Position numbers and translations under genes: made by a program
DNA from: Nostoc sp. GT001
GTDB taxonomy: Bacteria > Cyanobacteriota > Cyanobacteriia > Cyanobacteriales > Nostocaceae
NCBI RefSeq assembly: GCF_030382115.1
Contig: NZ_JAUDRJ010000003.1
Span: 149,681-207,477, forward strand
DNA length: 57,797 bases
Direction of reading: 5' to 3'
In this document: positions 26,919-34,898 of the stretch, in pieces
Layout: each line of letters opens with the position of its first letter
How positions within the stretch are numbered: the first letter of the stretch is position 1
Notes under the pieces: generated by a model
What the model was told of the DNA's origin: nothing
Databases searched by the model: none
What the model saw: the letters and a program-made list of their open reading frames with translations, nothing else

Positions 26919-27860
26919 ATGCTTAAAAAGCTGCAACTAAATTTCAGTTCTTTGTTTGGCTTGTTGCTGCTGGTGCTTTCCCTATTGGCGATCGCAAACG
27001 AATTACGTCAGTATAATTATCGTGATATCCTCAACTCTCTAGCTGCTATTCCCAAAAGTCGCGTAAGTTGGGCAATTTGGCTGACAACTTTGGGCTATCT
27101 AGTGATGATTGGGTACGATATCTTAGGTTTTAACTACATTAATCGTTCTTTAAGCTGGAATAAGATAGCTTTCACTAACTTTATTAGCTCTGCATTTAGT
27201 AATACCATCGGTTTTGCCTTACTGACTGGCAGTGCTATCCGTTATCGATTTTATGCTAGTTGGGGAGTTTCAGCAGTTGCGATCGCTCAAGTAATTGCTT
27301 TCGCCAATTTCACCTTTTGGTTAGGGATGTTTGCTGTTGCAGGTTTCTTATTTATCATCAACCCCCTGAAGATTCCCACTCAATTACATTTACCTTTTGC
27401 TACTGTACGTCCCATCGGCGTAATTTTTCTGCTATTAGTTGCAGCTTATTTACTAGGAAGTATTTTTATCAAACAACCATTAATAATTCGCGGACATGAA
27501 TTTAGATTTCCTTCTTTTAAAATCTCCTTGGCTCAAATAGCAATTTCTAGTTTTGACTGGATTCTTGCAGCAGCAGTTCTTTATGTTTTACTTCCTAGCA
27601 ATATATCTTTGTCATATTTAGACTTTTTGGGAATTTATTTACTAGCGATGTTTGCAGGTGTGGTTAGTAATGTTCCCGGTGGTTTGGGAGTATTTGAAAC
27701 TATAATTTTGCTGATTCTCTCCTCAAAAGTTTCGGCGGCGGCAGTTTTGGGTTCAATGTTAGCTTATCGGGGAGTCTACTATTTCTTCCCTTTGCTAGTA
27801 GCAGCAGGTTTGCTCGGAATTTATGAAATTAGATTTAGAGCCAGAAACTTACAAAAATGA
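26919..27860 (+). CDS. UPF0104 membrane protein, MprF flippase-like half
   Basis: About 313 aa from ATG 26919 (an in-frame TTG at 26811 and ATG at 26838 are less likely because the extension is polar and unlike the family). Eight or so hydrophobic helices. The signature 'SNVPGGLGVFE' near residue 250 and 'FSNTIGFALLTGSAIRYRFY' are typical of the LPG_synthase_TM family, the flippase half of MprF. In full-length MprF this domain is fused to the transferase; here the transferase is a separate divergent gene 2.3 kb away. The 3' end borders an IS701 element and repeats. Confidence 0.9.
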   Translation: MLKKLQLNFSSLFGLLLLVLSLLAIANELRQYNYRDILNSLAAIPKSRVSWAIWLTTLGYLVMIGYDILGFNYINRSLSWNKIAFTNFISSAFSNTIGFALLTGSAIRYRFYASWGVSAVAIAQVIAFANFTFWLGMFAVAGFLFIINPLKIPTQLHLPFATVRPIGVIFLLLVAAYLLGSIFIKQPLIIRGHEFRFPSFKISLAQIAISSFDWILAAAVLYVLLPSNISLSYLDFLGIYLLAMFAGVVSNVPGGLGVFETIILLILSSKVSAAAVLGSMLAYRGVYYFFPLLVAAGLLGIYEIRFRARNLQK

Positions 27861-27911
27861 ATCAACTATAGCAGGAGGCAGGTGGTCACTGAGCGTAGCC
27901 ATACCCCTTCG

Positions 27912-27936
27912 GGGAAGCAAGCTACGCGCAGCGTCT
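27912..27936. repeat. Interspersed repeat GGGAAGCAAGCTACGCGCAG, copy 2
   Basis: Identical 25-bp copy of 8076-8100, just downstream of the flippase-like gene. Confidence 0.75.
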
Positions 27937-28024
27937 CCGACACGAGAAGTGAGGCAGGAGGTAAAAGTATTACTATTTCTAGCTTTCATGCTTTCAAAAT
28001 GTCCTAACCTGTGTGACTACGGCT

Positions 28025-29481
28025 ATATCCCTCTTCTGTCACTTTCCGGAATAAGCAAGTAGTAAATAAGTTAAATTATCCAGAACCATAACCAGGTTTA
28101 AATTGATTCATTGCAGCAATTAAATGATTGAATCCTAGCAATAAGTGTGAATTAGGGAAAATGCTTAACCAGGGATAAATCAACCAAAATAGTAAGAGTG
28201 GTTGGATAATTAGACGCAGATTATTTAAAGTATTTTTCCATCCGTATTCGCGGTTCCATTGCGGATGATTAGAAAAATCAACATCACTATTTTCTTCTGC
28301 CTCAGTCTCAATGTGACGAGATTGATTTAAGCCTAAGAAGGCGGGAGAATTTAAACTAATCATCGTGTAAACACAAAAAATAATCTCCCACCACCTCTCA
28401 ATATGTTGGAAATTGGTGAAACGGTAATCTGTCCAGCCTAGTTCCTGTTTACACTGCCGAAAACCATATTCTACCCAGGTTCTTAATCCATATAAGTCGC
28501 CTAAAGTTTTCTTGAGATTACCTTGAAGATTTGTCATCACAAAAGAAGTAGAATTTTCTGGCATGGTTTCTGGATCAGTAGTTATTTCCCAGTAAGTTAT
28601 GGCTCTTTTTTTACCATAAATTATTTCCCTAATGTATCTAACTTCTGATTTTTGATTGCTAAATGTTCTCTCAAATTTACACCATTTATTCGCCCTAACC
28701 CTTTCTCCTGCTGGCAACCAAACTCCATGATTACTTCTAATTGATACAACATAAGCTAAATTATATTCAGCTATTTTTCTAATAAATTGACTACTTTCAC
28801 CATATAAGCTATCAGCCAGTACTAATTCAATATTAAACCCTGATTCAATTAGCTCTGTAATAATTTCTGATGCTAACTCTATTTTCGTTTTGTATTTATC
28901 TGACTCCTTTAGTGTTCCTTTTGGTTTAAATACTTTTACAATTAATGGAAAAGTTATATTAGAGTAAACTCCATAAGCATTAACTGAAACTATCCCATTA
29001 TCTATCTTCCCCACGCTTCCCAAATATTGTCTAGCCACATAATCAGTCTTTTTACCTTTTTTTCTATCTCCGGTTTCATCTATGACTACTGTAATTGCTT
29101 GACCATCTAATTCTTTCTTCAATCTATTTAATCTTCGTTGTTTTAACTTATTTACTGACCAATCTGAATTGGCTAGAAAATGATGTAATGACTGAGCTGA
29201 GTTAATACTTACAACTTTCGCTATCTCTGGTAATGATTTTCTTTGAATTTGGGACATTATTCCCAGATGTAAATATTTGAAGCACTCATAATTTCTTACT
29301 TCTCTAAACAGGTCTTTATACTCTGCACAATATTCATCTATGGTGGCAACTGTTGGGTGAGCATCTCTTGCCAAATGTTTCAAGATTTGTAATTCTACAT
29401 CCATTGACCTACTTACCTTTCAGGGTTTTATTTTTTTATTCTTTTATTCAGAATACCCGGAAAGTGACAGAAGAGGGATAT
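28025..29481 (-). mobile_element. IS701-type insertion sequence
   Basis: A 1457-bp element bounded by perfect 25-bp inverted repeats starting ATATCCCTCTTCTGTCAC (28025-28049, and reversed at 29457-29481). It has one transposase gene. I see no clear 4-bp target duplication in the flanks (GGCT versus GAAG), which may mean loss by recombination or that the ends are slightly different. Confidence 0.85.
28076..29404 (-). CDS. IS701 family transposase
   Basis: A 442-aa DDE transposase. 'VVIDETGDRKKGKKTDYVARQYLG' carries the first Asp, 'LVLADSLYGESSQFIRK' the second Asp, and a C-terminal 'WVEYGFRQCKQELGW' the Glu, in the order expected for IS701. Intact frame, ATG start, enclosed by perfect inverted repeats, so the element may still be active. 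Confidence 0.92.
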   Translation of the reverse strand: MDVELQILKHLARDAHPTVATIDEYCAEYKDLFREVRNYECFKYLHLGIMSQIQRKSLPEIAKVVSINSAQSLHHFLANSDWSVNKLKQRRLNRLKKELDGQAITVVIDETGDRKKGKKTDYVARQYLGSVGKIDNGIVSVNAYGVYSNITFPLIVKVFKPKGTLKESDKYKTKIELASEIITELIESGFNIELVLADSLYGESSQFIRKIAEYNLAYVVSIRSNHGVWLPAGERVRANKWCKFERTFSNQKSEVRYIREIIYGKKRAITYWEITTDPETMPENSTSFVMTNLQGNLKKTLGDLYGLRTWVEYGFRQCKQELGWTDYRFTNFQHIERWWEIIFCVYTMISLNSPAFLGLNQSRHIETEAEENSDVDFSNHPQWNREYGWKNTLNNLRLIIQPLLLFWLIYPWLSIFPNSHLLLGFNHLIAAMNQFKPGYGSG

Positions 29482-29510
29482 GAAGTCTAGTTTCAGTATG
29501 AACACTAATA

Positions 29511-29541
29511 GATCCCTGACTTCTTGAAGAAGTTAGGGATC
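29511..29541. repeat. GATCCC palindrome, decayed copy
   Basis: GATCCCTGACTTCTTGAAGAAGTTAGGGATC, with two paired changes relative to the other copies (G-C pairs changed to T-A type), so the stem is retained. Confidence 0.65.
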
Positions 29542-29557
29542 TAAGAACTTAAAGTAA

Positions 29558-29680
29558 GGGACTTCCAAATAAAAAAATATCCCAAATTTTCTTGTAGGAT
29601 GGGCATCTTGCCCGTCCTAATATTGGGGACGGGCAAGATGCCCATCCCACAAAATGGATAATTTATTTCTTGGAAAGCCC
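29558..29680. repeat. GGGACTTCCAA element carrying an inserted hairpin
   Basis: Same ends as 13100-13149, but the centre carries an extra hairpin (TGTAGGATGGGCATCTTGCC ... GGCAAGATGCCCATCCCACA). The hairpin resembles that at 51756-51846, so one repeat has inserted into another. Confidence 0.75.
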
Positions 29681-29785
29681 TAAGAGGATGTTTGAAAAGT
29701 TTTTTTCTCGGTAACAAAATGTTCTAGATCCCCCTAAATCCCCCTTAAAAAGGGGGACTTTTATTCCGATTCCCCCCTTAAAAAG

Positions 29786-31254
29786 CTTGTCATTACCAAC
29801 ATCTTTTAAAGTGAGGTAGGGATGTAATAGAGTCAGAGTATGAAGTTGAAAAATTTCACAGACCTCAATGCTTGGGCAGTTGAGCAATGGGGAGATGCCG
29901 AATTAGGGGATACTCGTCGTACGCAAAGAGCGATCGCTATCGGTGCAGCCATAGCTGCCAACCCGCAAGGGAGTTTACCAGATATGATGCAAGGCTGGAA
30001 TGAAATTCGTGCTGCGTACCGATTATTTGCGGAAGACGATGTAACTCATAAGGCATTAATTCAACCTCACATCACGGAGACGAAACAAAGCGCAACTGAA
30101 ATAAAATCCAATGTTGTTTTATTCATCCAAGACACAACAGAACTAGATTATACTCATCATCGGCAAGTTAAGGGATTAGGGCATATTGGAGATGGCAAAG
30201 GTAGAGGAATGATGCTACACACGTGTTTAGCAGTAGTACCGTTACCTTTGAATCCACAAATTTTGGGATTGGCAGGACAAATACCTTGGCTGCGTAGTCA
30301 AAAAAAGGACAATGACAACACGTTGGTGGAAGCGCTACCAGAACTATTGAGAACAGATGGTGAAGGGGAAATTTGGGCAGAGATGGTGGAATCCATCGGC
30401 ACTGCACCAACACCACAAACTGGGTCAATTTGGGTAAGTGTCGGAGACAGGGGGAGTGATATTTTTTCTTACCTTCGACGAGCCAAAGCTTTGTACTGGC
30501 ACTGCTTAGTACGAGTCACTCAAAACCGAGTGATTACTAAACCTGATGCCACCAAAGGGTATCTCAAGGCATTTGCTCGTTCTTTACAACCAATGGCGGA
30601 GAAAACTGTTGTTTTGCGTGGGCGCAACGGAGAACCCAAACGTCAAGTTAACTTACAAGTAGCTTGGTCTCAATTGACAATTCAACCCCCAGCAATTGGC
30701 TGTGAAAGAAAACAACAGCTAATAGATGGTTGGTGTATTCGTTGTTGGGAACCAGAAGGAGATTTAGAATGGATTCTATTTACCACTGTTGCTGTAAATG
30801 CTCGTGAGGATGCCCTCATGCAACTAGATTGGTATGCTACACGTTGGTTAATTGAAGAGTATCATAAGTGTCTCAAAACTGGTTGTGCTGTAGAAAAACG
30901 TCAATTGGAGTCAGCTTCATCACTGGTAAGGTTACTTGGCTTTTTTGCTATAGTTTCAGTCAGATTATTACAGTTACGCCAACTTAGTCGCAGCAATTCC
31001 CAACTGAAGGCACACGAGTACATACCTACAATTATGTTAAAAGTCTTAGTTGCTCGTCTTGGGTTGACAAATTGTGAGTTGACTTTGGGTGAATTCTTTT
31101 TAGCGATCGCTCGTTTGGGTGGTTTTCTTGGCCGCAAATCCGATGGTCTACCTGGTTGGCAGACCTTATGGCGAGGCTGGTTGCGATTACAGGATATGTG
31201 TTGGGCTGCTGATTTTATCACCCAGTCAGTTTAAAAGATGTTGGTAATGACAAG
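29786..31254 (+). mobile_element. IS4-type insertion sequence (Tn5-like)
   Basis: A 1469-bp element with perfect 25-bp inverted repeats starting CTTGTCATTACCAACATC (29786-29810; reversed 31230-31254). One transposase. It sits inside the CCTTAAAAAGG stem of a MITE. Because the target itself is palindromic, the target duplication cannot be told apart from the stem. Confidence 0.85.
29840..31234 (+). CDS. IS4 family transposase, Tn5-like
   Basis: A 464-aa DDE transposase. The N-terminal Tn5-type domain has 'WAVEQWGDAELGDTRRTQRA' (10-29). 'LFIQDTTELDYT' holds the first catalytic Asp, 'VSVGDRGSDIFSYL' the second, and 'WLIEEYHKCLKTGCAVEKRQLE' (shown in part: the YxxxxxK/E 'YREK-like' region) the Glu. 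Intact frame inside perfect inverted repeats. The stop lies inside the right inverted repeat. Confidence 0.92.
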   Translation: MKLKNFTDLNAWAVEQWGDAELGDTRRTQRAIAIGAAIAANPQGSLPDMMQGWNEIRAAYRLFAEDDVTHKALIQPHITETKQSATEIKSNVVLFIQDTTELDYTHHRQVKGLGHIGDGKGRGMMLHTCLAVVPLPLNPQILGLAGQIPWLRSQKKDNDNTLVEALPELLRTDGEGEIWAEMVESIGTAPTPQTGSIWVSVGDRGSDIFSYLRRAKALYWHCLVRVTQNRVITKPDATKGYLKAFARSLQPMAEKTVVLRGRNGEPKRQVNLQVAWSQLTIQPPAIGCERKQQLIDGWCIRCWEPEGDLEWILFTTVAVNAREDALMQLDWYATRWLIEEYHKCLKTGCAVEKRQLESASSLVRLLGFFAIVSVRLLQLRQLSRSNSQLKAHEYIPTIMLKVLVARLGLTNCELTLGEFFLAIARLGGFLGRKSDGLPGWQTLWRGWLRLQDMCWAADFITQSV

Positions 31255-31518
31255 GCTTTTTAAGGGGGGCTAGGGGGGATCAGTTAGTGCCTCAAATCAC
31301 AGCCAACCACTTTTCAAACAGCCTCTAAGTAAAGTCAATAACTACTGCTAATTTAAAACGCGATATCTTCACAAATAGCCGTGAAAATTCCTAATTTTTG
31401 CTGAGGCGATCGCTAAACAAATCCCACAAAAATAGTAACAGTTAGTTGCAAATTTTGAAGTAGATTTACAGAAATCATCATCAAAATTTGGTTTTACTGT
31501 TTGAGCAGAGAAATAATC

Positions 31519-31908
31519 ATGAAAAACAAAGTATTGTTTGGTGCTATATTCATGGCAACTTGGGTAGGAACATTAATTCCCAGTGCTTTTGCTGCTTCAC
31601 CTTGTTCTGTGGGACAAAAGGCTGAGGTTCTTTGGAAAGAAAAATGGTATCCAGCAACGGTACTTCAGGTTAATGATGAGAAGTGCTATATTACCTATGA
31701 TGGTTATGATAGTTCCTGGAATGAATGGGTTGGCACTGCACGCTTTCGGGCATCATTTCAAGCTGGAGATGCAGTGAGAATTTTGTGGAAGGGTAAATGG
31801 TATCCAGGGCAGGTTTTAGAAGTTAGTAACGATCTTTATAAAATTACTTATGATGGCTACGATAGCTCTTGGGATGAGTGGGTTGAACCTGCAAGAGTAA
31901 GCAGATAG
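31519..31908 (+). CDS. Exported protein with two Tudor-like repeats
   Basis: A 129-aa protein from ATG 31519. A signal peptide (residues about 5-25, cleavage near 'SAFA-AS') is followed by two copies of a Tudor/MBT-knot-like barrel of about 45 residues. The repeats share 'LWKEKWYPATVL' / 'LWKGKWYPGQVL' and 'ITYDGYDSSWNEWV' / 'ITYDGYDSSWDEWV'. In eukaryotes such barrels bind methylated residues; in an exported bacterial protein the ligand is unknown. Followed by a good terminator, so monocistronic. Confidence 0.8.
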   Translation: MKNKVLFGAIFMATWVGTLIPSAFAASPCSVGQKAEVLWKEKWYPATVLQVNDEKCYITYDGYDSSWNEWVGTARFRASFQAGDAVRILWKGKWYPGQVLEVSNDLYKITYDGYDSSWDEWVEPARVSR

Positions 31909-31933
31909 AGAATATTTCACTTTTATAAGTTTC

Positions 31934-31967
31934 AAGGGACGATTTCACCTGTTGGAGTCGTCCCTTT
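31934..31967 (+). terminator. Terminator after the Tudor-like gene
   Basis: AAGGGACGA and GTCGTCCCTT arms around a short loop, followed by TTAATTTGTTTT. Lies 25 bases after the stop. Confidence 0.65.
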
Positions 31968-32068
31968 AATTTGTTTTATAGTTTATTCTGTTATTTGCTC
32001 TTCATTAGGTGTTTAGAGGCTGTTAAACTGAGAACCATAAGTAAAATCTCGTATACTTTGGCAAAGTT

Positions 32069-32521
32069 ATGGAGCCAGTATCACTGACAGCAGGTGCGAT
32101 CGCAACTTTGGTAATCATCAAAGCCTTTGAAAAAACTGGGGAAATCATCGGCGAAAAGGCTTGGAGCGAAGGCGAAAAGTTGTTAGTTCTGTTGAAACGC
32201 AAGGAACCTAGCACGGCAAAGGTTATTGAACAGGCTAAAACACAACCTTTAGATTATGGTCAAGCTTATCTTATTGGGCAACAGGTAGAGGAAGCGGCGA
32301 AAAAAGATCCTGAAATTGCTCAAGCTGTCGAAGCTGTAGCCAATGAGGCACAAACGCAGATTAATCAAATAGTTATAAAAGGAATTCTGGTAAAAGGCAA
32401 GGCTAAAGTCGGCAATATAAATTTGTCAGCCACAAGAGACGGTTCAGTGAATCAAGAAGCGGTGGTTGATTCTGAATTTGGTGGCGATCTTGAGCTTGGT
32501 AATGTGGACATGAAAGCCTAA
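32069..32521 (+). CDS. BELL-like membrane-active effector with C-terminal amyloid-type motif
   Basis: A 150-aa protein whose first 30 residues form a hydrophobic/amphipathic helix ('LTAGAIATLVIIKAFEKTG'), followed by a helical region (about 30-105) and a glycine- and Asn-rich C-terminal tail (106-150). The tail contains 'GGDLELGNV' (138-146), which matches 'GGNLTTGDI' near the N-terminus of the NLR encoded four bases downstream. This is the known architecture of BELL-domain proteins, where the NLR-side motif templates amyloid folding of the effector-side motif, leading to membrane damage and cell death. Assignment rests on gene pairing and motif pattern; no search was run. Confidence 0.7.
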   Translation: MEPVSLTAGAIATLVIIKAFEKTGEIIGEKAWSEGEKLLVLLKRKEPSTAKVIEQAKTQPLDYGQAYLIGQQVEEAAKKDPEIAQAVEAVANEAQTQINQIVIKGILVKGKAKVGNINLSATRDGSVNQEAVVDSEFGGDLELGNVDMKA

Positions 32522-32525
32522 AATC

Positions 32526-34898
32526 ATGAGCAAAAATCACAGCCCAGAAGAAATTTTACAGAGCATTCTCCGAAATGTTCAAGTAGGCGGCAATCTGACT
32601 ACAGGCGATATTACCCAAATCCTGAATTTACTGGTTATTATTCAACAGCCAGACGTTTTCAAACCAAAGGAAATTCCTCAAAATATTCCTCGTGGTAGCA
32701 TAGTCAAGTTTGTCGGACGTGCTGAGACTTTAGTGAGTCTGCACGAAAGGCTACAACACAGTTCTCAAGTGGTGATTGCTGCTATTGAGGGTATGGGAGG
32801 AGTCGGAAAAACAGAGTTAGCAACTCAGTATGCACTGATTCACCTGCTACTCAACACTTACCCTGGTGGTATCTGTTGGTTACGCGCTAGAGATGAAGAT
32901 ATTGGGCTTCAGATATTGCAGTTTGCTATAGCTAAGTTAGGACTAAAACCACCAGAAGATTGGGATTTACCACAGCAAGTTGATTTCTGTTGGTCACGCT
33001 GGCACGATGGGAATGTGTTGGTAGTGCTAGATGATGTCAACGATTACCCCAAGGTAGAACAATATTTACCACCACAATCACCCCGGTTTAAGCTGCTAAT
33101 TACCACCAGATTACAGTTAGATTTTTCCCAGTCATTTACTCTAGATGTTTTAAGTGAGTCCGCAGCACTGGAACTTTTACAAGAGTGGGTGGGAGCAGAA
33201 AAAGTCACACGGGAATTAGAAGATGCCAAAGAAATTTGTCAGCGTTTAGGTTGTTTGCCTTTAGCGCTGAATTTGGTGGGGAGGTATGTGAAAAAGCGGA
33301 AAATCTCTTTAGCAGAAATGTTGCGGCGGTTAGAAGAAAAAAAGTTAACTCATGAAGCTTTAGCACGGGATGAAAGAGACCGCACTTGGACGCTGAATGT
33401 CAAATGGGGTGTTGCTGCTGCTTTTGAGTTAAGTTGGGAAGAATTAAATGATGATGCCAAGGAGTTAGGTGTTTTACTGAGTTTATTTGCTTTAGCTCCT
33501 ATTCCCTGGAAACTGGTAGAAAGTGTAGAAACGGGGAAAGATGCTGAACAGTTGGAAGATAGCAGAGTTGAGTTAGAGAGTTTGCATCTGCTTCAAGGTG
33601 AGGACAGCTACCAACTACATCAACTCATTCGGGAATTTTTTCAACTCAAGCAGGCTGAGTTCAATCAAGTAGAGGAATTAAAGCGATCGCTTTGTCGGGT
33701 AATAGCAGCTGTTGCCAAAGAAATTCCTGAAGCCCCAACGCTTCAGCAAATTACCTATGTCACCCCTGCCATACCTCATCTAGCAGAAGTAGCAAACAAT
33801 CTCATCCAATACATCAGCGATAAAGATTTAATTGGGGCATTCACCAGTAACGCTCGATTTTATGATGGTCAGGGATTGTATGACAAAGCAGCACCCTGGT
33901 ATGAGCAGTGTCTAGAAGTTACCAAAAAACGTCTGGGAGAAGAACATCCTGATGTTGCCGCTAGCCTCAACAATCTAGCGGTACTCTACTACTCTCAAGG
34001 AAAATACAGCGAAGCCGAACCATTATACCTGCAAGCTTTAGAACTAAGGCGACGCCTGCTAGGTAAGGAACATCCTGATGTTGCAGAAAGCCTCAACAAT
34101 CTAGCGGTACTATACTACTCCCAAGGAAAATACAGTGAAGCTGAACCCCTGTTCCTGCAAGCTTTGGAACTAAGGCGACGCCTCCTAGGAGAGCAACACC
34201 AGGATGTTGCTGAAACTTTCAACAACCTGGCAGTATTCTACCGTTCCCAAGGAAGATATAGCGAAGCCGAATCCCTGTACCTGCAAGCTTTAGAACTAAG
34301 GCGACGCCTGCTGGGAGAAGAACATCCTCTTGTTGCACTCAGCCTCAACAACCTAGCGAGACTCTACAACTCCCAAGGCAGATACAGCGAAGCCGAACCC
34401 ATGTACATCCAAGCTTTGGCACTTTGGCGTCAGTTACTAGGAGAAGAACATCCAGATGTCGCCACTGGCCTTAACAACCTAGCAGGACTCTATCGTGACC
34501 AAGGCAGATATAGAGAAGCCGAACCCCTGTACATCGAAACTTTGGCACTCAGACGGTTGCTGCTGGGAGAAGAACATCCATTTGTTGCCGCTAGCCTCAA
34601 CAACCTAGCAGGACTCTACTACTCCCAAGGCAGATACAGCGAAGCCGAACCCTTATACCTGCAAGCTTTGGCACTCAGGCGGTTGCTACTGAGAGAAGAA
34701 CATCCAGATGTTGCAGAAAGCCTTAACAACCTAGCGGCACTCTACCGTGATCAAGGCAGATACAGCGAAGCTGAACCCTTGTACCTGCAAGCTTTGGATA
34801 TTTTTGAGCGACAGTTAGGGATAAATCATCCAAATGCTGTTACTGTTCGTGGAAGTTTAGCAAATCTTCGCGATCGCCTCCCCCAAAATCCAGAATAA
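32526..34898 (+). CDS. NLR-like STAND receptor: amyloid-type motif, NB-ARC ATPase, kinesin-light-chain-type TPRs
   Basis: A 790-aa receptor. N-terminal motif 'VQVGGNLTTGDITQI' (18-32), then an NB-ARC/STAND ATPase with Walker A 'GMGGVGKTE' (89-97), Walker B 'VLVVLDDVND' (164-173), sensor 'LLITTR' and 'GCLPLAL'; a winged-helix region about 300-400; and eight 42-residue TPRs (about 440-780) with repeated 'LNNLAxLYxxQGRYSEAEPL' and 'GEEHPDVA'. TPRs probably sense the trigger and the NB-ARC oligomerises. The gene is four bases from the small effector gene, so co-transcribed. The 126-bp TPR units (about 33940-34810) are highly similar, so unit number can change. Confidence 0.88.
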   Translation: MSKNHSPEEILQSILRNVQVGGNLTTGDITQILNLLVIIQQPDVFKPKEIPQNIPRGSIVKFVGRAETLVSLHERLQHSSQVVIAAIEGMGGVGKTELATQYALIHLLLNTYPGGICWLRARDEDIGLQILQFAIAKLGLKPPEDWDLPQQVDFCWSRWHDGNVLVVLDDVNDYPKVEQYLPPQSPRFKLLITTRLQLDFSQSFTLDVLSESAALELLQEWVGAEKVTRELEDAKEICQRLGCLPLALNLVGRYVKKRKISLAEMLRRLEEKKLTHEALARDERDRTWTLNVKWGVAAAFELSWEELNDDAKELGVLLSLFALAPIPWKLVESVETGKDAEQLEDSRVELESLHLLQGEDSYQLHQLIREFFQLKQAEFNQVEELKRSLCRVIAAVAKEIPEAPTLQQITYVTPAIPHLAEVANNLIQYISDKDLIGAFTSNARFYDGQGLYDKAAPWYEQCLEVTKKRLGEEHPDVAASLNNLAVLYYSQGKYSEAEPLYLQALELRRRLLGKEHPDVAESLNNLAVLYYSQGKYSEAEPLFLQALELRRRLLGEQHQDVAETFNNLAVFYRSQGRYSEAESLYLQALELRRRLLGEEHPLVALSLNNLARLYNSQGRYSEAEPMYIQALALWRQLLGEEHPDVATGLNNLAGLYRDQGRYREAEPLYIETLALRRLLLGEEHPFVAASLNNLAGLYYSQGRYSEAEPLYLQALALRRLLLREEHPDVAESLNNLAALYRDQGRYSEAEPLYLQALDIFERQLGINHPNAVTVRGSLANLRDRLPQNPE

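Larger units (their letters stand above)
29405..29785. other. Intergenic nest of repeats between two insertion sequences
   Basis: Contains the IS701 right end, a decayed GATCCC palindrome (29511-29541), the nested GGGACTTCCAA element (29558-29680) and the left part of a MITE (29681-29785). No unique sequence longer than about 30 bp seems to remain. Confidence 0.7.
29681..31328. repeat. MITE with TTAGAGGATGT-type ends, split by IS4
   Basis: Left end TAAGAGGATGTTTGAAAAG (29681-29699) and right end CTTTTCAAACAGCCTCTAA (31310-31328) are inverted repeats. The inner GATCCCCC/GGGGGGATC segments are divided by the IS4 element. An uninterrupted relative is at 41104-41261. Confidence 0.75.

Noticed and set aside
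29663..29887. 74-codon minus-strand frame
   Set aside because: Runs across the MITE and IS4 left end; repeat-derived.
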